Assembly: GCA_937892255.1 (NCBI GenBank)
Contig: CALAUL010000071.1
Coordinates: forward strand, 1 to 62,369
Source: an uncultured Bacteroidales bacterium
Lineage (GTDB): Bacteria; Bacteroidota; Bacteroidia; Bacteroidales; Marinilabiliaceae
Direction of reading: 5' to 3'
Length of the DNA: 62,369 bases
Part shown: piece by piece, positions 33,673 through 43,103 of the stretch
How the letters are laid out: each line of letters begins with the position of its first letter
How positions within the stretch are numbered: the stretch's first letter is position 1
Program-made: the position numbers and the translations under genes
The notes under the pieces: model-generated
What the model saw: the letters and a program-made list of their open reading frames with translations, nothing else
What the model was told of the DNA's origin: nothing
Database searches by the model: none

Positions 33673-34422
33673 ATGAAAATGGATAGAATAAGGACTCTAA
33701 TCGTTGACGACGAACCTTTAGCACTTGACCTTGTAAAAGGATACGTGGAGCAAACTCCCTTTTTGGAGTTAGTCGGCACTTGTTCGAGTGCGCAAGAGGC
33801 ATACAAGAGAGTAGGACAGGGAGATGTGCAATTGTTGTTCTGTGACGTTCAAATGCCCGGAATGTCAGGTTTGACGCTTATGAAAGCCTTGAAAGTCGGC
33901 GACGCACCTAAGGTTATCTTTACTACAGCATTTGAAGAGTATGCCCTTGATGGTTTTAAGCTTGATGCTGTCGACTATTTGCTTAAGCCATTCGATTTCG
34001 ATGAGTTTATGAAAGCAGCAGCAAAAGCACATCGATTTATCGAACTTGAGAATCAGGTGTCAGGGGTTTCAACTGACAATCTTACTTGGAACAAAGACGA
34101 TAATTTTTTCTTTGTAAAGAGTGAGTATAAGTTGGTGCGCATTGATATTCCAAAGATAATATACATCGAGGGACTCAAAGACTATATAAAGATATATCTC
34201 GACGGGGAGAGTAAAGCCGTCTTGACGCTCAACAGTTTAAAGGAGATGGAAAAGATTCTTCCTGAAAATACTTTTATCAGAGTCCATCGTTCGTTTATCG
34301 TCAATGTAGGTTTTGTTAGAGGCATGGAACGGAATTTAATCATTATGCCGGGAGAGAAAGTGCCTATGGGAGAGTCATACAAGCAACGATTTGTCGAGAT
34401 AATTGACAAGAAGACAATTTAA
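33673..34422 (+). CDS. LytTR-family response regulator
   Basis: DNA-binding response regulator of 249 aa, partner of the LytS-type kinase just upstream. Receiver domain 1-125: acidic pair VDDEP, phospho-acceptor D58 in LLFCDVQMPGMSG, Thr in IFTTAFEEYALDGF, and Lys in LLKPFDFDEF. The LytTR domain occupies about 145-248, with FVKSEYKLVRIDIPKIIYIEGLKDY opening it and FIRVHRSFIVNV near the end, which is the family hallmark. Such pairs are common in Bacteroidetes with varied targets; none is evident here. Confidence 0.94.
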   Translation: MKMDRIRTLIVDDEPLALDLVKGYVEQTPFLELVGTCSSAQEAYKRVGQGDVQLLFCDVQMPGMSGLTLMKALKVGDAPKVIFTTAFEEYALDGFKLDAVDYLLKPFDFDEFMKAAAKAHRFIELENQVSGVSTDNLTWNKDDNFFFVKSEYKLVRIDIPKIIYIEGLKDYIKIYLDGESKAVLTLNSLKEMEKILPENTFIRVHRSFIVNVGFVRGMERNLIIMPGEKVPMGESYKQRFVEIIDKKTI

Positions 34423-34423
34423 T

Positions 34424-35698
34424 ATGAACGAGGCTTTTTTTCAGAACGTATGGCAATATAAGCTATTTGGAGCTTTGGATTTGCAGACTACAGATGGAGA
34501 AATAGTCGAAGTAATTAATCAGGGACAGCATAATAAAGATGCCGGACCTGATTTTTTTAATGCGCAGGTTAAGATAGGAGATACTCTGTGGGCCGGAAAT
34601 GTCGAGATACATACCAAATCAGCTATGTGGTATCGGCACGGACATGACAAAAATCATAGTTATGACAATGTTATTCTACATGTAGTAGGAGAGAGTGATG
34701 GCAGACCGATATACAATGCCAATGGTCTTATAATACCCGAGGTGGTGCTTAGATATCCAACCTATCTCGAGCTTCGTTATCAAGAGTTTATGAATTCCAC
34801 TTCGCCTATACGATGTCACAATTATATTGAACGTGTTTCGGAGATGGAACTTAACGGCTGGATAGACCGTTTGCTTGTGGAGCGTTTCGAACAACGTAAT
34901 AGAAGAGTAGAGCAACTATTTGAGACGTTCAATGGGGATTGGAATCAAGTCTGTTTTTGTCTGTTGGCACGTTCGTTGGGAGGTTCAATAAATGGTGAGG
35001 CCATGGAGATGTTGGCTCGTTGTACTCCAGTTAAGATTCTCTTTAAGCATAACACCTCATTGCAAAAGGAAGCACTATTATATGGACAGTCGGGACTTCT
35101 TCCACAGAGCTCTGACGATGAGTATGTTTGTTCGTTGATATCAGAGTATCGTTTTCTGAAGAACAAGTTCTCTTTAAATGGCATGGACGGACAAATGTGG
35201 AAGTTTATGCGTCTTCGTCCGAGCAGTTTCCCACTCATACGAATATCGCAACTGTCCGCTGTTGTAAGTCTTGCAAGGGGCAATTTTGAAAGTGTCTTTC
35301 GCTCTGTGGATATTAATTCATTGCTCAAACTATTGGATGTGTCGGCTTCCGAATATTGGGATACACATTACACATTCGGCAAAGAGTCGCTCCACACATC
35401 GCACAAGTTCATAGGAAAAGATACTCGACGACTTATGATAATCAATGCCATTGTACCTTTTGTCTTTGCTTACACATCACGCTATGGCAAGGAACAAGAA
35501 CGTCTTAATGTCATGCGTATGCTCTCTTTCCTGCCGATAGAGAAGAACAATATAATTGAGACATGGATTAATTGCGGTATTGTTCCAAAAGATGAAGGAG
35601 AGGCTCAGGCTTTGCTCCTGCTCCGTAAGGAGTATTGTGATAAGGGTAATTGTCTCTCTTGTCGTTTGGGTCATATAGTGATGACTAAGGCCAAGTAG
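34424..35698 (+). CDS. DUF2851 family protein
   Basis: A 424-aa protein starting at ATG 34424 (MNEAFFQNVWQYKLFG), 1 bp after the response-regulator stop, so co-transcribed. Opening motifs GQHNKDAGPDFFNAQVKIGDTLWAGNVEIH are those of DUF2851, a Bacteroidetes-typical family with no established function. The conserved acidic/His residues in that stretch (D, E, H) resemble a nuclease-like metal site, which is speculation. The C-terminus has a compact Cys cluster CDKGNCLSCRLG that could bind zinc. No signal peptide or membrane segment. Confidence 0.85.
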   Translation: MNEAFFQNVWQYKLFGALDLQTTDGEIVEVINQGQHNKDAGPDFFNAQVKIGDTLWAGNVEIHTKSAMWYRHGHDKNHSYDNVILHVVGESDGRPIYNANGLIIPEVVLRYPTYLELRYQEFMNSTSPIRCHNYIERVSEMELNGWIDRLLVERFEQRNRRVEQLFETFNGDWNQVCFCLLARSLGGSINGEAMEMLARCTPVKILFKHNTSLQKEALLYGQSGLLPQSSDDEYVCSLISEYRFLKNKFSLNGMDGQMWKFMRLRPSSFPLIRISQLSAVVSLARGNFESVFRSVDINSLLKLLDVSASEYWDTHYTFGKESLHTSHKFIGKDTRRLMIINAIVPFVFAYTSRYGKEQERLNVMRMLSFLPIEKNNIIETWINCGIVPKDEGEAQALLLLRKEYCDKGNCLSCRLGHIVMTKAK

Positions 35699-35816
35699 AT
35701 TGTTGTTGTCTGTTGTAACAGCTTTACGTTATTGATTTATAGCATGTTGTCGTTGATGTGCTTATGTGTTGTTGTGTTAAGCATAATGTTAAACTCTGTT
35801 AATATTCATTATTCCT

Positions 35817-35848
35817 ATTGTTTTTTTTAATTACATCTTTCATCTTTG
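35817..35848 (+). promoter_or_regulatory. probable promoter of the ABC-GntR operon
   Basis: ATTG (35817-35820), 20 nt, CATCTTTG (35841-35848), one mismatch from the -7 consensus, 25 nt before the ATG at 35874. Confidence 0.5.
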
Positions 35849-35873
35849 CAGTGTACTATTAAACTAATACACT

Positions 35874-36710
35874 ATGATTGCGATAAACAATATGTCATTT
35901 GCATACAAATCTAAGACAGTATTTAATGGTCTTGATTTGCAGATAGCCAAAGGTGGTATCTACGGACTTTTGGGACTCAATGGCTCGGGAAAGTCAACGT
36001 TGCTCTATCTTATGTGTGGACTTCTCAGACCCAAGATGGGCGAAATAATGGTTAAGAACACGAACGTTGCACTTCGTCGTCCTTCTGTATTGAGCGATAT
36101 TTACATTGTGCCTGAGGAGTTCGAATTACCGGCACTTACACTTAGGAAATATGTGAGTATCAATAGTAAGTTTTATCCTAATTTCAGCATGAATATATTG
36201 GAAAAGTCGTTGAATGCATTCAACATGGATATGGATATGAACTTTGCTACATCTTCTATGGGACAGCGCAAGAAGGCATTTCTTTGTTTTGCAATGGCAA
36301 CGAATACTTCGCTACTCTTGATGGACGAGCCGACAAATGGTCTCGACATACCTTCCAAGAGTATGTTTCGTAAGGCTGTTGCGGAGTGCATGACGGATGA
36401 GCGTACTATTATAATATCTACTCATCAGGTGAGAGATATAGAGAATATGCTCGACCGTATATTGATAATTGATGATTCGCGTCTTTTGCTCGATGCTTCT
36501 ATGTCGCAGATAGCCTCAAAGTTGACAATGCAACCGATAAGAGAAAGAGTGGCATCGTCGGACGCTCTCTTCTCTATGCAAATCGGTTTGGAGTCTTACG
36601 AGGTATTGCCCAATGAAGGCACACATGAAGAGACACCTATTAACATTGAGATGTTGTTCAATGCTGTGCTTGCCAACAAGGAGCGAATTCACGAAATGTT
36701 TAACAACTAA
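35874..36710 (+). CDS. ABC transporter ATP-binding protein
   Basis: Nucleotide-binding subunit, 278 aa. Walker A GLNGSGKST, Walker B LLLMDEPTNGLD, and switch His in IIISTHQVRD. The signature motif is divergent, TSSMGQRKKAF instead of LSGGQ. Family resemblance is to BcrA/YtrB-type exporters. It begins a four-gene run (ATPase, permease, GntR regulator, outer-membrane barrel) with gaps of 5, 6 and 41 bp. Substrate unknown; related systems deal with cell-wall antibiotics or stress. Confidence 0.92.
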   Translation: MIAINNMSFAYKSKTVFNGLDLQIAKGGIYGLLGLNGSGKSTLLYLMCGLLRPKMGEIMVKNTNVALRRPSVLSDIYIVPEEFELPALTLRKYVSINSKFYPNFSMNILEKSLNAFNMDMDMNFATSSMGQRKKAFLCFAMATNTSLLLMDEPTNGLDIPSKSMFRKAVAECMTDERTIIISTHQVRDIENMLDRILIIDDSRLLLDASMSQIASKLTMQPIRERVASSDALFSMQIGLESYEVLPNEGTHEETPINIEMLFNAVLANKERIHEMFNN

Positions 36711-36715
36711 TTCGA

Positions 36716-37528
36716 ATGATTATGAATGATAAATTTAGCATGTCAAGGTTGATGTCACTCTTCGTATACGATTGGGCGACAACAAAGAAGGTGTATATTG
36801 TTTTTGCATCTTTGATATTGGGTCCTATTATCATTGGATTGATGCTTGCTCAATTTGGAGCTAATTCTTTGGCAGAATTTATTGTGTCATTGATTTATCC
36901 GGTGATAATCTTTGGAGCGTTGTATGTTGCTTCTCACACGTTCTCTAATATTCGGAAGAAGTCTGGTTCAATCAGTTTCTTGATGTTGCCGGCAAGTAAT
37001 ATTGAGAAGTTTATTGTAAGGGTGGTTAATATGACTGTTGTTCCTTTGATAGTGGCGAATGTTACATGGTTCGTGGCCGACGTTATTGTCTACTTGGCTT
37101 CTTTTGTACTACCTTGTTCGCTCGAATATATCACATTGTCGGAAGCATACTCCTTTATACCAGAGATGTACAACTCTATGCAATGTGGCTCTTTTGTAGC
37201 TTTTCTGATGGCCTCTTTTGTCTTGGTTACGTTATTTATCTATATCATGAATAATATGCTTTACATGTCATTATGCTCGCTTATGTTTAAGAGGTTTGTT
37301 TTTGTAAAGGCTATTTTCTTGTTTATAGGTCTTTGTATATTGTTTTCATCATTGTTTAGTACCTTATTTAGCTTGGATTTCGTTTTCAATAATCAGTATT
37401 ATGAAACGAAAGAAGAAGTTGCGTGCGGTATAATATCAATCTTTTTTGCTGTCAATATGATATTGTTGATAGGATACATCTTATTTTCATTCTTTATATT
37501 CAAACGCAAGCAGGTAACAAGTAAATGA
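36716..37528 (+). CDS. ABC-2 type permease subunit
   Basis: Integral membrane protein of 270 aa with about six hydrophobic helices (for example VYIVFASLILGPIIIGLML and the two-helix C-terminal hairpin ending FFIFKRKQVTSK). Five bp separate it from the ATPase gene and it has the size of the YtrC/BcrB permeases. No soluble domain. Assigned as the partner of the ATPase from position and topology; the sequence itself has no strong signature. Confidence 0.85.
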   Translation: MIMNDKFSMSRLMSLFVYDWATTKKVYIVFASLILGPIIIGLMLAQFGANSLAEFIVSLIYPVIIFGALYVASHTFSNIRKKSGSISFLMLPASNIEKFIVRVVNMTVVPLIVANVTWFVADVIVYLASFVLPCSLEYITLSEAYSFIPEMYNSMQCGSFVAFLMASFVLVTLFIYIMNNMLYMSLCSLMFKRFVFVKAIFLFIGLCILFSSLFSTLFSLDFVFNNQYYETKEEVACGIISIFFAVNMILLIGYILFSFFIFKRKQVTSK

Positions 37529-37534
37529 TGCATC

Positions 37535-37897
37535 ATGTTATTCAAAGAGAACAAACCGATATATCTGCAGATAGCAGAATTTATCTGCGAGGAGATACTT
37601 GCGGATAAGTACGCAGAGCTGGAACGTATCCCTTCTGTCAGAGAGTACGCCGCTAATGTCGAGGTCAATCCTAATACGATGGTCAGAACATTCGAGTATC
37701 TTCAAAGCAACAATGTTATCTTCAACAAACGTGGTATGGGGTATTTCGTCTCGGAAGGTGCAAAAGTGACTATACGCAACATGCGTAAGCAGAACTTCTT
37801 GGAGGGTACTCTGCCCGAATTCTTTAGAGAGATAGACCTTTTGGAAATAACAATCGATGATATCGTAAAGATGTACAACGACAGAAGAGAACTCTGA
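37535..37897 (+). CDS. GntR-family regulator, YtrA subfamily
   Basis: A 120-aa winged-helix repressor. The GntR helix-turn-helix is clear: IYLQIAEFICEEILADKY, ELERIPSVREYAANVEVNPNTMVRTFEYLQSNNVIFNKRGMG in shorter parts, followed by the short helical C-terminal tail of the YtrA group, which lacks a ligand domain. It is the third gene of the ABC operon, 6 bp after the permease, so it most likely represses its own operon and responds to the transported compound or to envelope stress. In Bacillus the ytrA gene comes first; here it is last of the three. Confidence 0.93.
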   Translation: MLFKENKPIYLQIAEFICEEILADKYAELERIPSVREYAANVEVNPNTMVRTFEYLQSNNVIFNKRGMGYFVSEGAKVTIRNMRKQNFLEGTLPEFFREIDLLEITIDDIVKMYNDRREL

Positions 37898-37938
37898 ACA
37901 TAGCATATATATTACAACATACATCCTAAATTTTTACC

Positions 37939-40401
37939 ATGAAGACTATTTATGTATTTATGGCACTGATCCTTATGTCGGTGCTTCAAGCTGGTGCGCA
38001 ATCTATTGTAACGGGCGTATATGCCGATTCGACTACCATGGAATCTATACCTTATGCTACAGTGGCTATCTTCAAGGGTGATGCCACGCAACCTGAGTCA
38101 GTCGGTCTGACAACACTCAATGGCTCGTTCGAGCTTCGTACCAAGAGTAATGGCAACTACCGTTTGTCAATAACCAACATGGGCAATAAGCCTGTCAACG
38201 AACCATTCGTCGCAGATGGCAAAAAAGTCAACTTTGGCAAAATACTCGCTGTCACAGCTACGGAACGCCTTGACGAACTTACCGTCGTCGCTGTCAAACC
38301 CATCATAAAGGCAGAAGTAGACCGCATAAGTTACGATGTTGAAGCAGATCCCGAAGCTCCTGCTAAGAATGCTCTTGAGATGTTACGCAAGATGCCTAAT
38401 ATCACTGTTGATGGTGAAGACAAGATACAGCTAAATGGTAATTCAAGCTTCAAAATACATGTAAACGGCAAACCATCTTCGCTCTTTGAGTCAGACCCCG
38501 GTAAGATATTAAAGTCTATTCCCGCTTCTGCGGTAAAGAAGATAGAAGTTATTACTTCTCCGGGTGCAAGGTATGACGCTGAGGGCGTAGGTGGTATCAT
38601 CAATTTGGAGATGTCGCAGGCTTCCAACTTGGACGGTTACACTGCCACTGTGTCTCTCAACGCAGAACTTCCCAAACGTCTTAACCCAAGCGTAAACATT
38701 ATGGTTAAAAAGGGCAAATTGACGGCTTCAGGTCGCGCGTTTTACATAGTCAATGAAATGCCAGTTCTGGATATAAATTATAAGTTCGAATATGCTCCCT
38801 TTGACGGAACAAACGAGACTTTGTTGATGGGTCCGCAAAAGAACAAAGAGAAAAATGGGTTGGCCAATATAGACCTTACTTATGAAATTGACTCTATGCG
38901 TCTGCTCAATGTCAATTGGAACTATAACAAGGGTAAGGGTTCCTATGGTATTCGCAACGGATACGTGACAGACATGCGTGATTGTATACTGAAAAATTCA
39001 TTGCGTTTTGGTCAACCTTCGGAATGGGCTTGGATTAGTAATGAGTTTAATGTTAACTACGAACGAAAGTTGAACCGCAATCATGTTCTTATAATGTCGT
39101 TCAGAGGATACTTATCTCCCAATAATTCAAGCCAAGACCAAATGGACTATTGGGATATTAAGTATGCCGACACTCTGCCGTTGAACTATTACGGGTATGT
39201 CTCTCGTAGTGACAAGAAATCCAACGAATATATGGGACAGATTGATTATATAGGTTCTTTGGGTTCACATCATACACTCGAAGCAGGTGGAAAATATACT
39301 ATGCGTGTCAATGAATCTGCGTCTCTCACCACTTACACGCGTGAGGTAGAACCACTGCCTACAGATAGTATAGAGACATCTTCTCTCGAAAACGAACAGA
39401 ATATCTTAGCGCTCTACTCTTCTTACGCCCTCAAGTTATCAAAGTTTTCGGCTAAGTTGGGATTGCGCATTGAGAACAATAAATTTGATGCAACGAGTGT
39501 TCATTCCGAAAATGTTACTCCGTTTAGTTATAACTTCACCGATGTAGTTCCGTCTGTTTTTCTCTCGTACAATGTTAAGCCTACTCAGACTTTCAAGATC
39601 TCATACAACATGCGCATAATGCGTCCGGGTATCTCGTACCTCAATCCGTATCATACCAATGTCTCACCTTTTGAGGTACAGTATGGTAATGTTGAACTCG
39701 AGTCGGAAAATCATCATTCGTTGCAACTCTCGTACAGCAATTTCGCTCAGTTAGCCATGGTGAATGCTTCCCTTTTATACAATTTCTGTGACAATACCAT
39801 CATTAATCATCGCTTTGTCAACAATGAAGGTGTCTTAGAAAGTACGTATGGTAATTACGGCGAACGTAAGCAAGTACGACTGAGTCTGTATGGCAACTTC
39901 ACGTTTACAAAGAGCACTTCGATGTTTATGTCAGCCGCTTTGGGTTATACTCGCATCAAGAGTGTCAAGTTGGGAGAAGAGACAGATGGTTTTGAACCTA
40001 ATATATATGTTTCGCTCAATCAGCGCTTGCCATTGAATGTACAAGCTAACTTGTATGGTGCATATCAAGGCAAGAATGTTCAGTTGCAAGGAGAAGGATT
40101 TGATGTCGTTGTGCATGGTATGTCACTTAGCAAGTCACTTGTCAACGAGCGTCTCAATATTACTCTCTCGTCACAAAATTTCTTCAATCCTCATATTCGC
40201 GTAAGACAGGTTCAATCGGCTGCCGGTGCTCGCAGTGTAGTTACGACTGATTACCCGTTGTGGAATGTGCGTTTAGGTGTGAGCTATCGCATAGGCGAAC
40301 TTAAAGCGTCGGTACGTAAAGTACGTTCTATAGAGTCTGATGACGTTGTCGGAAATAGTATTCAGGGTAACTCGGGAACGTCTGTGCAGACGTCGGAGTA
40401 G
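37939..40401 (+). CDS. outer-membrane beta-barrel protein with carboxypeptidase-regulatory-like domain
   Basis: An 820-aa protein. Signal peptide 1-20 (ILMSVLQAGA-Q), then a carboxypeptidase-regulatory-like beta domain to about residue 105 (ITNMGNKPVNEPF), then a plug-like part (about 120-220: MLRKMPNITVDGEDKIQLNG, KIEVITSPGARYDAEGVGGI), then a TonB-receptor-like barrel. This is the OMP_b-brl_3/Oar-like group of Bacteroidetes. A TonB box is not obvious. It lies 41 bp after the GntR gene and is probably in the same operon, which would link the ABC exporter to an outer-membrane function. Confidence 0.85.
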   Translation: MKTIYVFMALILMSVLQAGAQSIVTGVYADSTTMESIPYATVAIFKGDATQPESVGLTTLNGSFELRTKSNGNYRLSITNMGNKPVNEPFVADGKKVNFGKILAVTATERLDELTVVAVKPIIKAEVDRISYDVEADPEAPAKNALEMLRKMPNITVDGEDKIQLNGNSSFKIHVNGKPSSLFESDPGKILKSIPASAVKKIEVITSPGARYDAEGVGGIINLEMSQASNLDGYTATVSLNAELPKRLNPSVNIMVKKGKLTASGRAFYIVNEMPVLDINYKFEYAPFDGTNETLLMGPQKNKEKNGLANIDLTYEIDSMRLLNVNWNYNKGKGSYGIRNGYVTDMRDCILKNSLRFGQPSEWAWISNEFNVNYERKLNRNHVLIMSFRGYLSPNNSSQDQMDYWDIKYADTLPLNYYGYVSRSDKKSNEYMGQIDYIGSLGSHHTLEAGGKYTMRVNESASLTTYTREVEPLPTDSIETSSLENEQNILALYSSYALKLSKFSAKLGLRIENNKFDATSVHSENVTPFSYNFTDVVPSVFLSYNVKPTQTFKISYNMRIMRPGISYLNPYHTNVSPFEVQYGNVELESENHHSLQLSYSNFAQLAMVNASLLYNFCDNTIINHRFVNNEGVLESTYGNYGERKQVRLSLYGNFTFTKSTSMFMSAALGYTRIKSVKLGEETDGFEPNIYVSLNQRLPLNVQANLYGAYQGKNVQLQGEGFDVVVHGMSLSKSLVNERLNITLSSQNFFNPHIRVRQVQSAAGARSVVTTDYPLWNVRLGVSYRIGELKASVRKVRSIESDDVVGNSIQGNSGTSVQTSE

Positions 40402-40463
40402 AGAGGTCAGAGTCACGGCTACTTCGTTTATTGAAAGACGTTAAAGGTTTGTAACATACAAAG

Positions 40464-40496
40464 AAAACCCCACAGATTTCAGCATGGTCTGTGGGG
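40464..40496 (-). terminator. terminator between convergent genes
   Basis: CCCCACAGA / TCTGTGGGG stem (40468-40476, 40488-40496) with an 11-nt loop; the minus-strand side is followed by TTTTCTTTG, and the plus side by CTTGTTG. Mainly ends the NfeD gene, possibly both. Confidence 0.75.
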
Positions 40497-40535
40497 CTTG
40501 TTGTATCGTGTGTGTATTAAATCTACGACTTTTCG

Positions 40536-41915
40536 TTACAATGTATCGTTGTTTTGTAGTATTTTATCTACAACAACTTGGTTGGTCGACACTTCTTTCA
40601 CTATCACCTGTACTCCTTTGCTTATAAACATACCCGATGTTATAGCGTCGTAACTTTCGTCGTTGATGCAGACTTTTCCACTTGGACGAAGGTCGGTAGA
40701 AGCCGTTCCGATACAGCCTACCAACGACTCCATGTTGGCTACCGTGCCTATGTAGCCGTCGCTGACATTTTGTTCTGTTGTGAGCATAAGTTTTGCCAAA
40801 GGTCCTTTGCGAGTACGTACTATATGACGGCTCAGAAGCAGACAGCCGATAAGTCCTATGGTGAAACTAATACATACCATGAGCAATGCATTTGTTATCT
40901 CGCTTACTGAGACATTGTCGAATGAGAAACCGTCGTTGTCTATAAGGCTGAAAGTCAGTCCTGCTATTATGCATAATGCACCGCTTATGCCGGCCACTCC
41001 AAAGCCGGGTATGATGAATATCTCGACGGCAAGCAACACTAAGCCCAAGATGAATATCACTATCTCCCAGTTGGCAGCAAGACCATCTATGTATAGTGGG
41101 GCGAAATAGAGTATTGCGGCACCGACGGCGACCAATGTCGGGAAGCCTATTCCGGGTGTTTGCATTTCGAAGTATATTCCACCGAGTATTATCATTATGA
41201 GCAGACCTCGTAGTGTTCTGCTAAGGAGAAAACCTTTTGCCTCTTCTACCTTCGTAGGTTCGTAATGTTCGATGACGTATTCACTCTCACATACTATGTC
41301 AGCCACCTCTTCTATAGAGAAAGCCTTACCTTCGCACATGTGGTATTTGATAGCCTCTTCGGTAGTAAGAGAGAGAATCTTTCCGGAGTCGACAACGCCG
41401 AGAATAGCCACATCTTCATCGACCATAGCCTCAGCCATTATAGGGTCTCTGTGCCATCTGCCGAAAGAATCTCTGCCGTGAGATTCGGCTGTAGCACGCA
41501 TTGTGGAACGCATATACGACTGATATTTATCGGGCATCTTGCTACCGTCAATGCTGTTGACTACTGTTGCTGCACCTATGCTGCCTCCCGGGCGCATATA
41601 TACGGAGTCGCATGCCATGGAGATAAGTGCTCCTGCCGAAGCTGCGTTGTTGTCTATAAAGGCATAGACGGGTATGGGCGAATTGAGTATTTTGGTGCGT
41701 ATGGAGTCTGCGTAGAGGACTTCTCCTCCGTAGGTGTTGAGGTGGAGTATTATGCAGTCGGCGTCGTTGTCTGTAGCTTGTGCAAAGGCTCCTTGTGTGT
41801 AGACCCATGTCGATGAATTTATCTCATCGAATATCTTGTAAACGGTTATGTGTTTCTGTGCCGTTGTGCACAGTGTCAGGGCAAGGACAAGTATTGTCGC
41901 GATGTATCTGTTCAT
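40536..41915 (-). CDS. NfeD family membrane-bound ClpP-class serine protease
   Basis: A 459-aa protein from ATG 41915, which gives a proper signal peptide (MNRYIATILVLALTLCTTA-Q). The ATG at 41963 is upstream of the -7 box (41939-41946) and is rejected. The ClpP-like protease domain occupies about 20-225, with LHLNTYGGEV (oxyanion Gly pair) and the nucleophile Ser in NNAASAGALIS. Four to five hydrophobic helices follow (about 235-380), then a C-terminal OB-fold (GYIGTVANMESLVGCIGTASTDLRPSG). Such proteins cleave stomatin/flotillin-type membrane proteins; no stomatin gene is next to it here. Confidence 0.9.
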   Translation of the reverse strand: MNRYIATILVLALTLCTTAQKHITVYKIFDEINSSTWVYTQGAFAQATDNDADCIILHLNTYGGEVLYADSIRTKILNSPIPVYAFIDNNAASAGALISMACDSVYMRPGGSIGAATVVNSIDGSKMPDKYQSYMRSTMRATAESHGRDSFGRWHRDPIMAEAMVDEDVAILGVVDSGKILSLTTEEAIKYHMCEGKAFSIEEVADIVCESEYVIEHYEPTKVEEAKGFLLSRTLRGLLIMIILGGIYFEMQTPGIGFPTLVAVGAAILYFAPLYIDGLAANWEIVIFILGLVLLAVEIFIIPGFGVAGISGALCIIAGLTFSLIDNDGFSFDNVSVSEITNALLMVCISFTIGLIGCLLLSRHIVRTRKGPLAKLMLTTEQNVSDGYIGTVANMESLVGCIGTASTDLRPSGKVCINDESYDAITSGMFISKGVQVIVKEVSTNQVVVDKILQNNDTL

Positions 41916-41938
41916 AGTCCGATGTTTTAATGTTTTCA

Positions 41939-41946
41939 CAAATGTA
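41939..41946 (-). promoter_or_regulatory. -7 element of the NfeD gene
   Basis: Minus-strand TACATTTG, perfect -7, 24 nt before the chosen start codon; it decides the start. Confidence 0.62.
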
Positions 41947-42098
41947 TAAAAATATTTTGTCATTTGGTATTCTATAGAGGCTGAAGCTGTATTATAAACT
42001 TGTTTGCGGGGAAGATGTGTTTGGTATATAGTTGTTCGTTGGGATATTGTTTGAATGGTTTTCGAATGCTATTCGAACCGGTTTAAAGTGTAGGAGGG

Positions 42099-42389
42099 TT
42101 ATTCGAAACCTTTTATCTTATTGTACTCTTGTTGCATTCGCATTATTTCGGCTTTGATTTCAGCTTTTGATGCTATTTGTCTGACGGTGTCGTTCTCTAC
42201 CGTGACGAGGTGTGTCTCATAGTACCACACTTTGTTGAAGAACTCATCACGTACGCTGTCCGGCTCTCCTGCTATCTCTGTGAGTTGTTCGCTTGTCATG
42301 CCGACTTTTACCTCTATAAGAGGATTGCGACAACACGATGTGATGCCCAAACTTATTATTAATGTCAACAACATTATGCGTAATACCAT
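42099..42389 (-). CDS. small lipoprotein with BamE/OmlA-like motif
   Basis: A 96-aa protein from ATG 42389 (MVLRIMLLTLIISLGITSC). The lipobox ITSC predicts lipid attachment at the first Cys. The open frame extends 39 codons further upstream without a signal peptide, so the internal start is preferred. The mature part has VKVGMTSEQLTEIAGEPDSV and KVWYYE, the GMTxxxVxxxxGxP pattern of BamE/SmpA-type folds, and then a charged helix. It may be a small outer-membrane-assembly or envelope lipoprotein; this rests on one motif. It lies behind the chromate-transporter pair with a 123-bp gap. Confidence 0.65.
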   Translation of the reverse strand: MVLRIMLLTLIISLGITSCCRNPLIEVKVGMTSEQLTEIAGEPDSVRDEFFNKVWYYETHLVTVENDTVRQIASKAEIKAEIMRMQQEYNKIKGFE

Positions 42390-42512
42390 ATTTCGAAATG
42401 TTCTGTGTTTTGTTTTGTACGTCCGACGTGTTTCAGGGTTACAGCCGACTGTGATAATTACATTTGGTTCGTTATTTGCTTTATTCGGAATGGTGTCAGT
42501 GCGCATCTTGTC

Positions 42513-43103
42513 TTATGTTAAAGTATTGCTTATGAGCGAAAGTACAATGCCGAGTAGTCCGCCTATCAATGTTAGACGTATGGCACCTAAGCGCGTCAGT
42601 TTGAGAAGTGAGTATGTTATTACAAATATTATTATACCCACCACGTCGAAGTTCTCTTTTATAGAGCTGACTGATAGCCAGTCGATGGTTCCGGTGTTGT
42701 GCCATAGTGCTGTCGTTGCCATGAAGATAAATGCGCTTGCCATAAGTCCGACAGTGGCAGGGCGTATGCCTCTCAATACGTGTTGTACGTTGGTGTTCTC
42801 TCTGAAGCGGTTCATGAATGTTATGGCGAGCATTATGAGCATAAACGATGGGAGCGATACGGCGGTAGTAGCTATTATTGCACCGAGCAGACCGGCTGTT
42901 TTCATGCCAACAAATGTTGCGGCATTGATAGCTATAGGTCCGGGAGTTACTTGTGAGAGGGCAACGAGGTTGGAAAAGTCATTGGCTGTGAGTATTTCGA
43001 AGACTTGTATGTCTTGATATATGAGGGACAGTATGGCATATCCTCCTCCAAAGCCGAAAAGTCCAACTTTGAAAAAGATATAGAAGAGTTGTATGTATAT
43101 CAT
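42513..43103 (-). CDS. chromate transporter half-protein (CHR domain), second gene
   Basis: A 196-aa inner-membrane protein with one CHR domain and about six helices. Motifs FKVGLFGFGGGYAIL at the N-terminus and NLVALSQVTPGPIAINAATFVGMK are the ChrA hallmarks. It overlaps the preceding CHR gene by 4 bp. Two short CHR proteins work together as the two halves of a long ChrA. The physiological substrate of such pairs may be sulfate or another oxyanion rather than chromate. Confidence 0.9.
   Translation of the reverse strand: MIYIQLFYIFFKVGLFGFGGGYAILSLIYQDIQVFEILTANDFSNLVALSQVTPGPIAINAATFVGMKTAGLLGAIIATTAVSLPSFMLIMLAITFMNRFRENTNVQHVLRGIRPATVGLMASAFIFMATTALWHNTGTIDWLSVSSIKENFDVVGIIIFVITYSLLKLTRLGAIRLTLIGGLLGIVLSLISNTLT

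Noticed and set aside
42020..42110. Cluster of three ATTCGAA words forming a hairpin behind the small lipoprotein gene
   Set aside because: Stem is imperfect and lacks a U-run; too weak to call a terminator or operator.
42232..43017. 261-aa plus-strand ORF
   Set aside because: Antisense to the lipoprotein and chromate-transporter genes, whose overlaps and motifs are clear.
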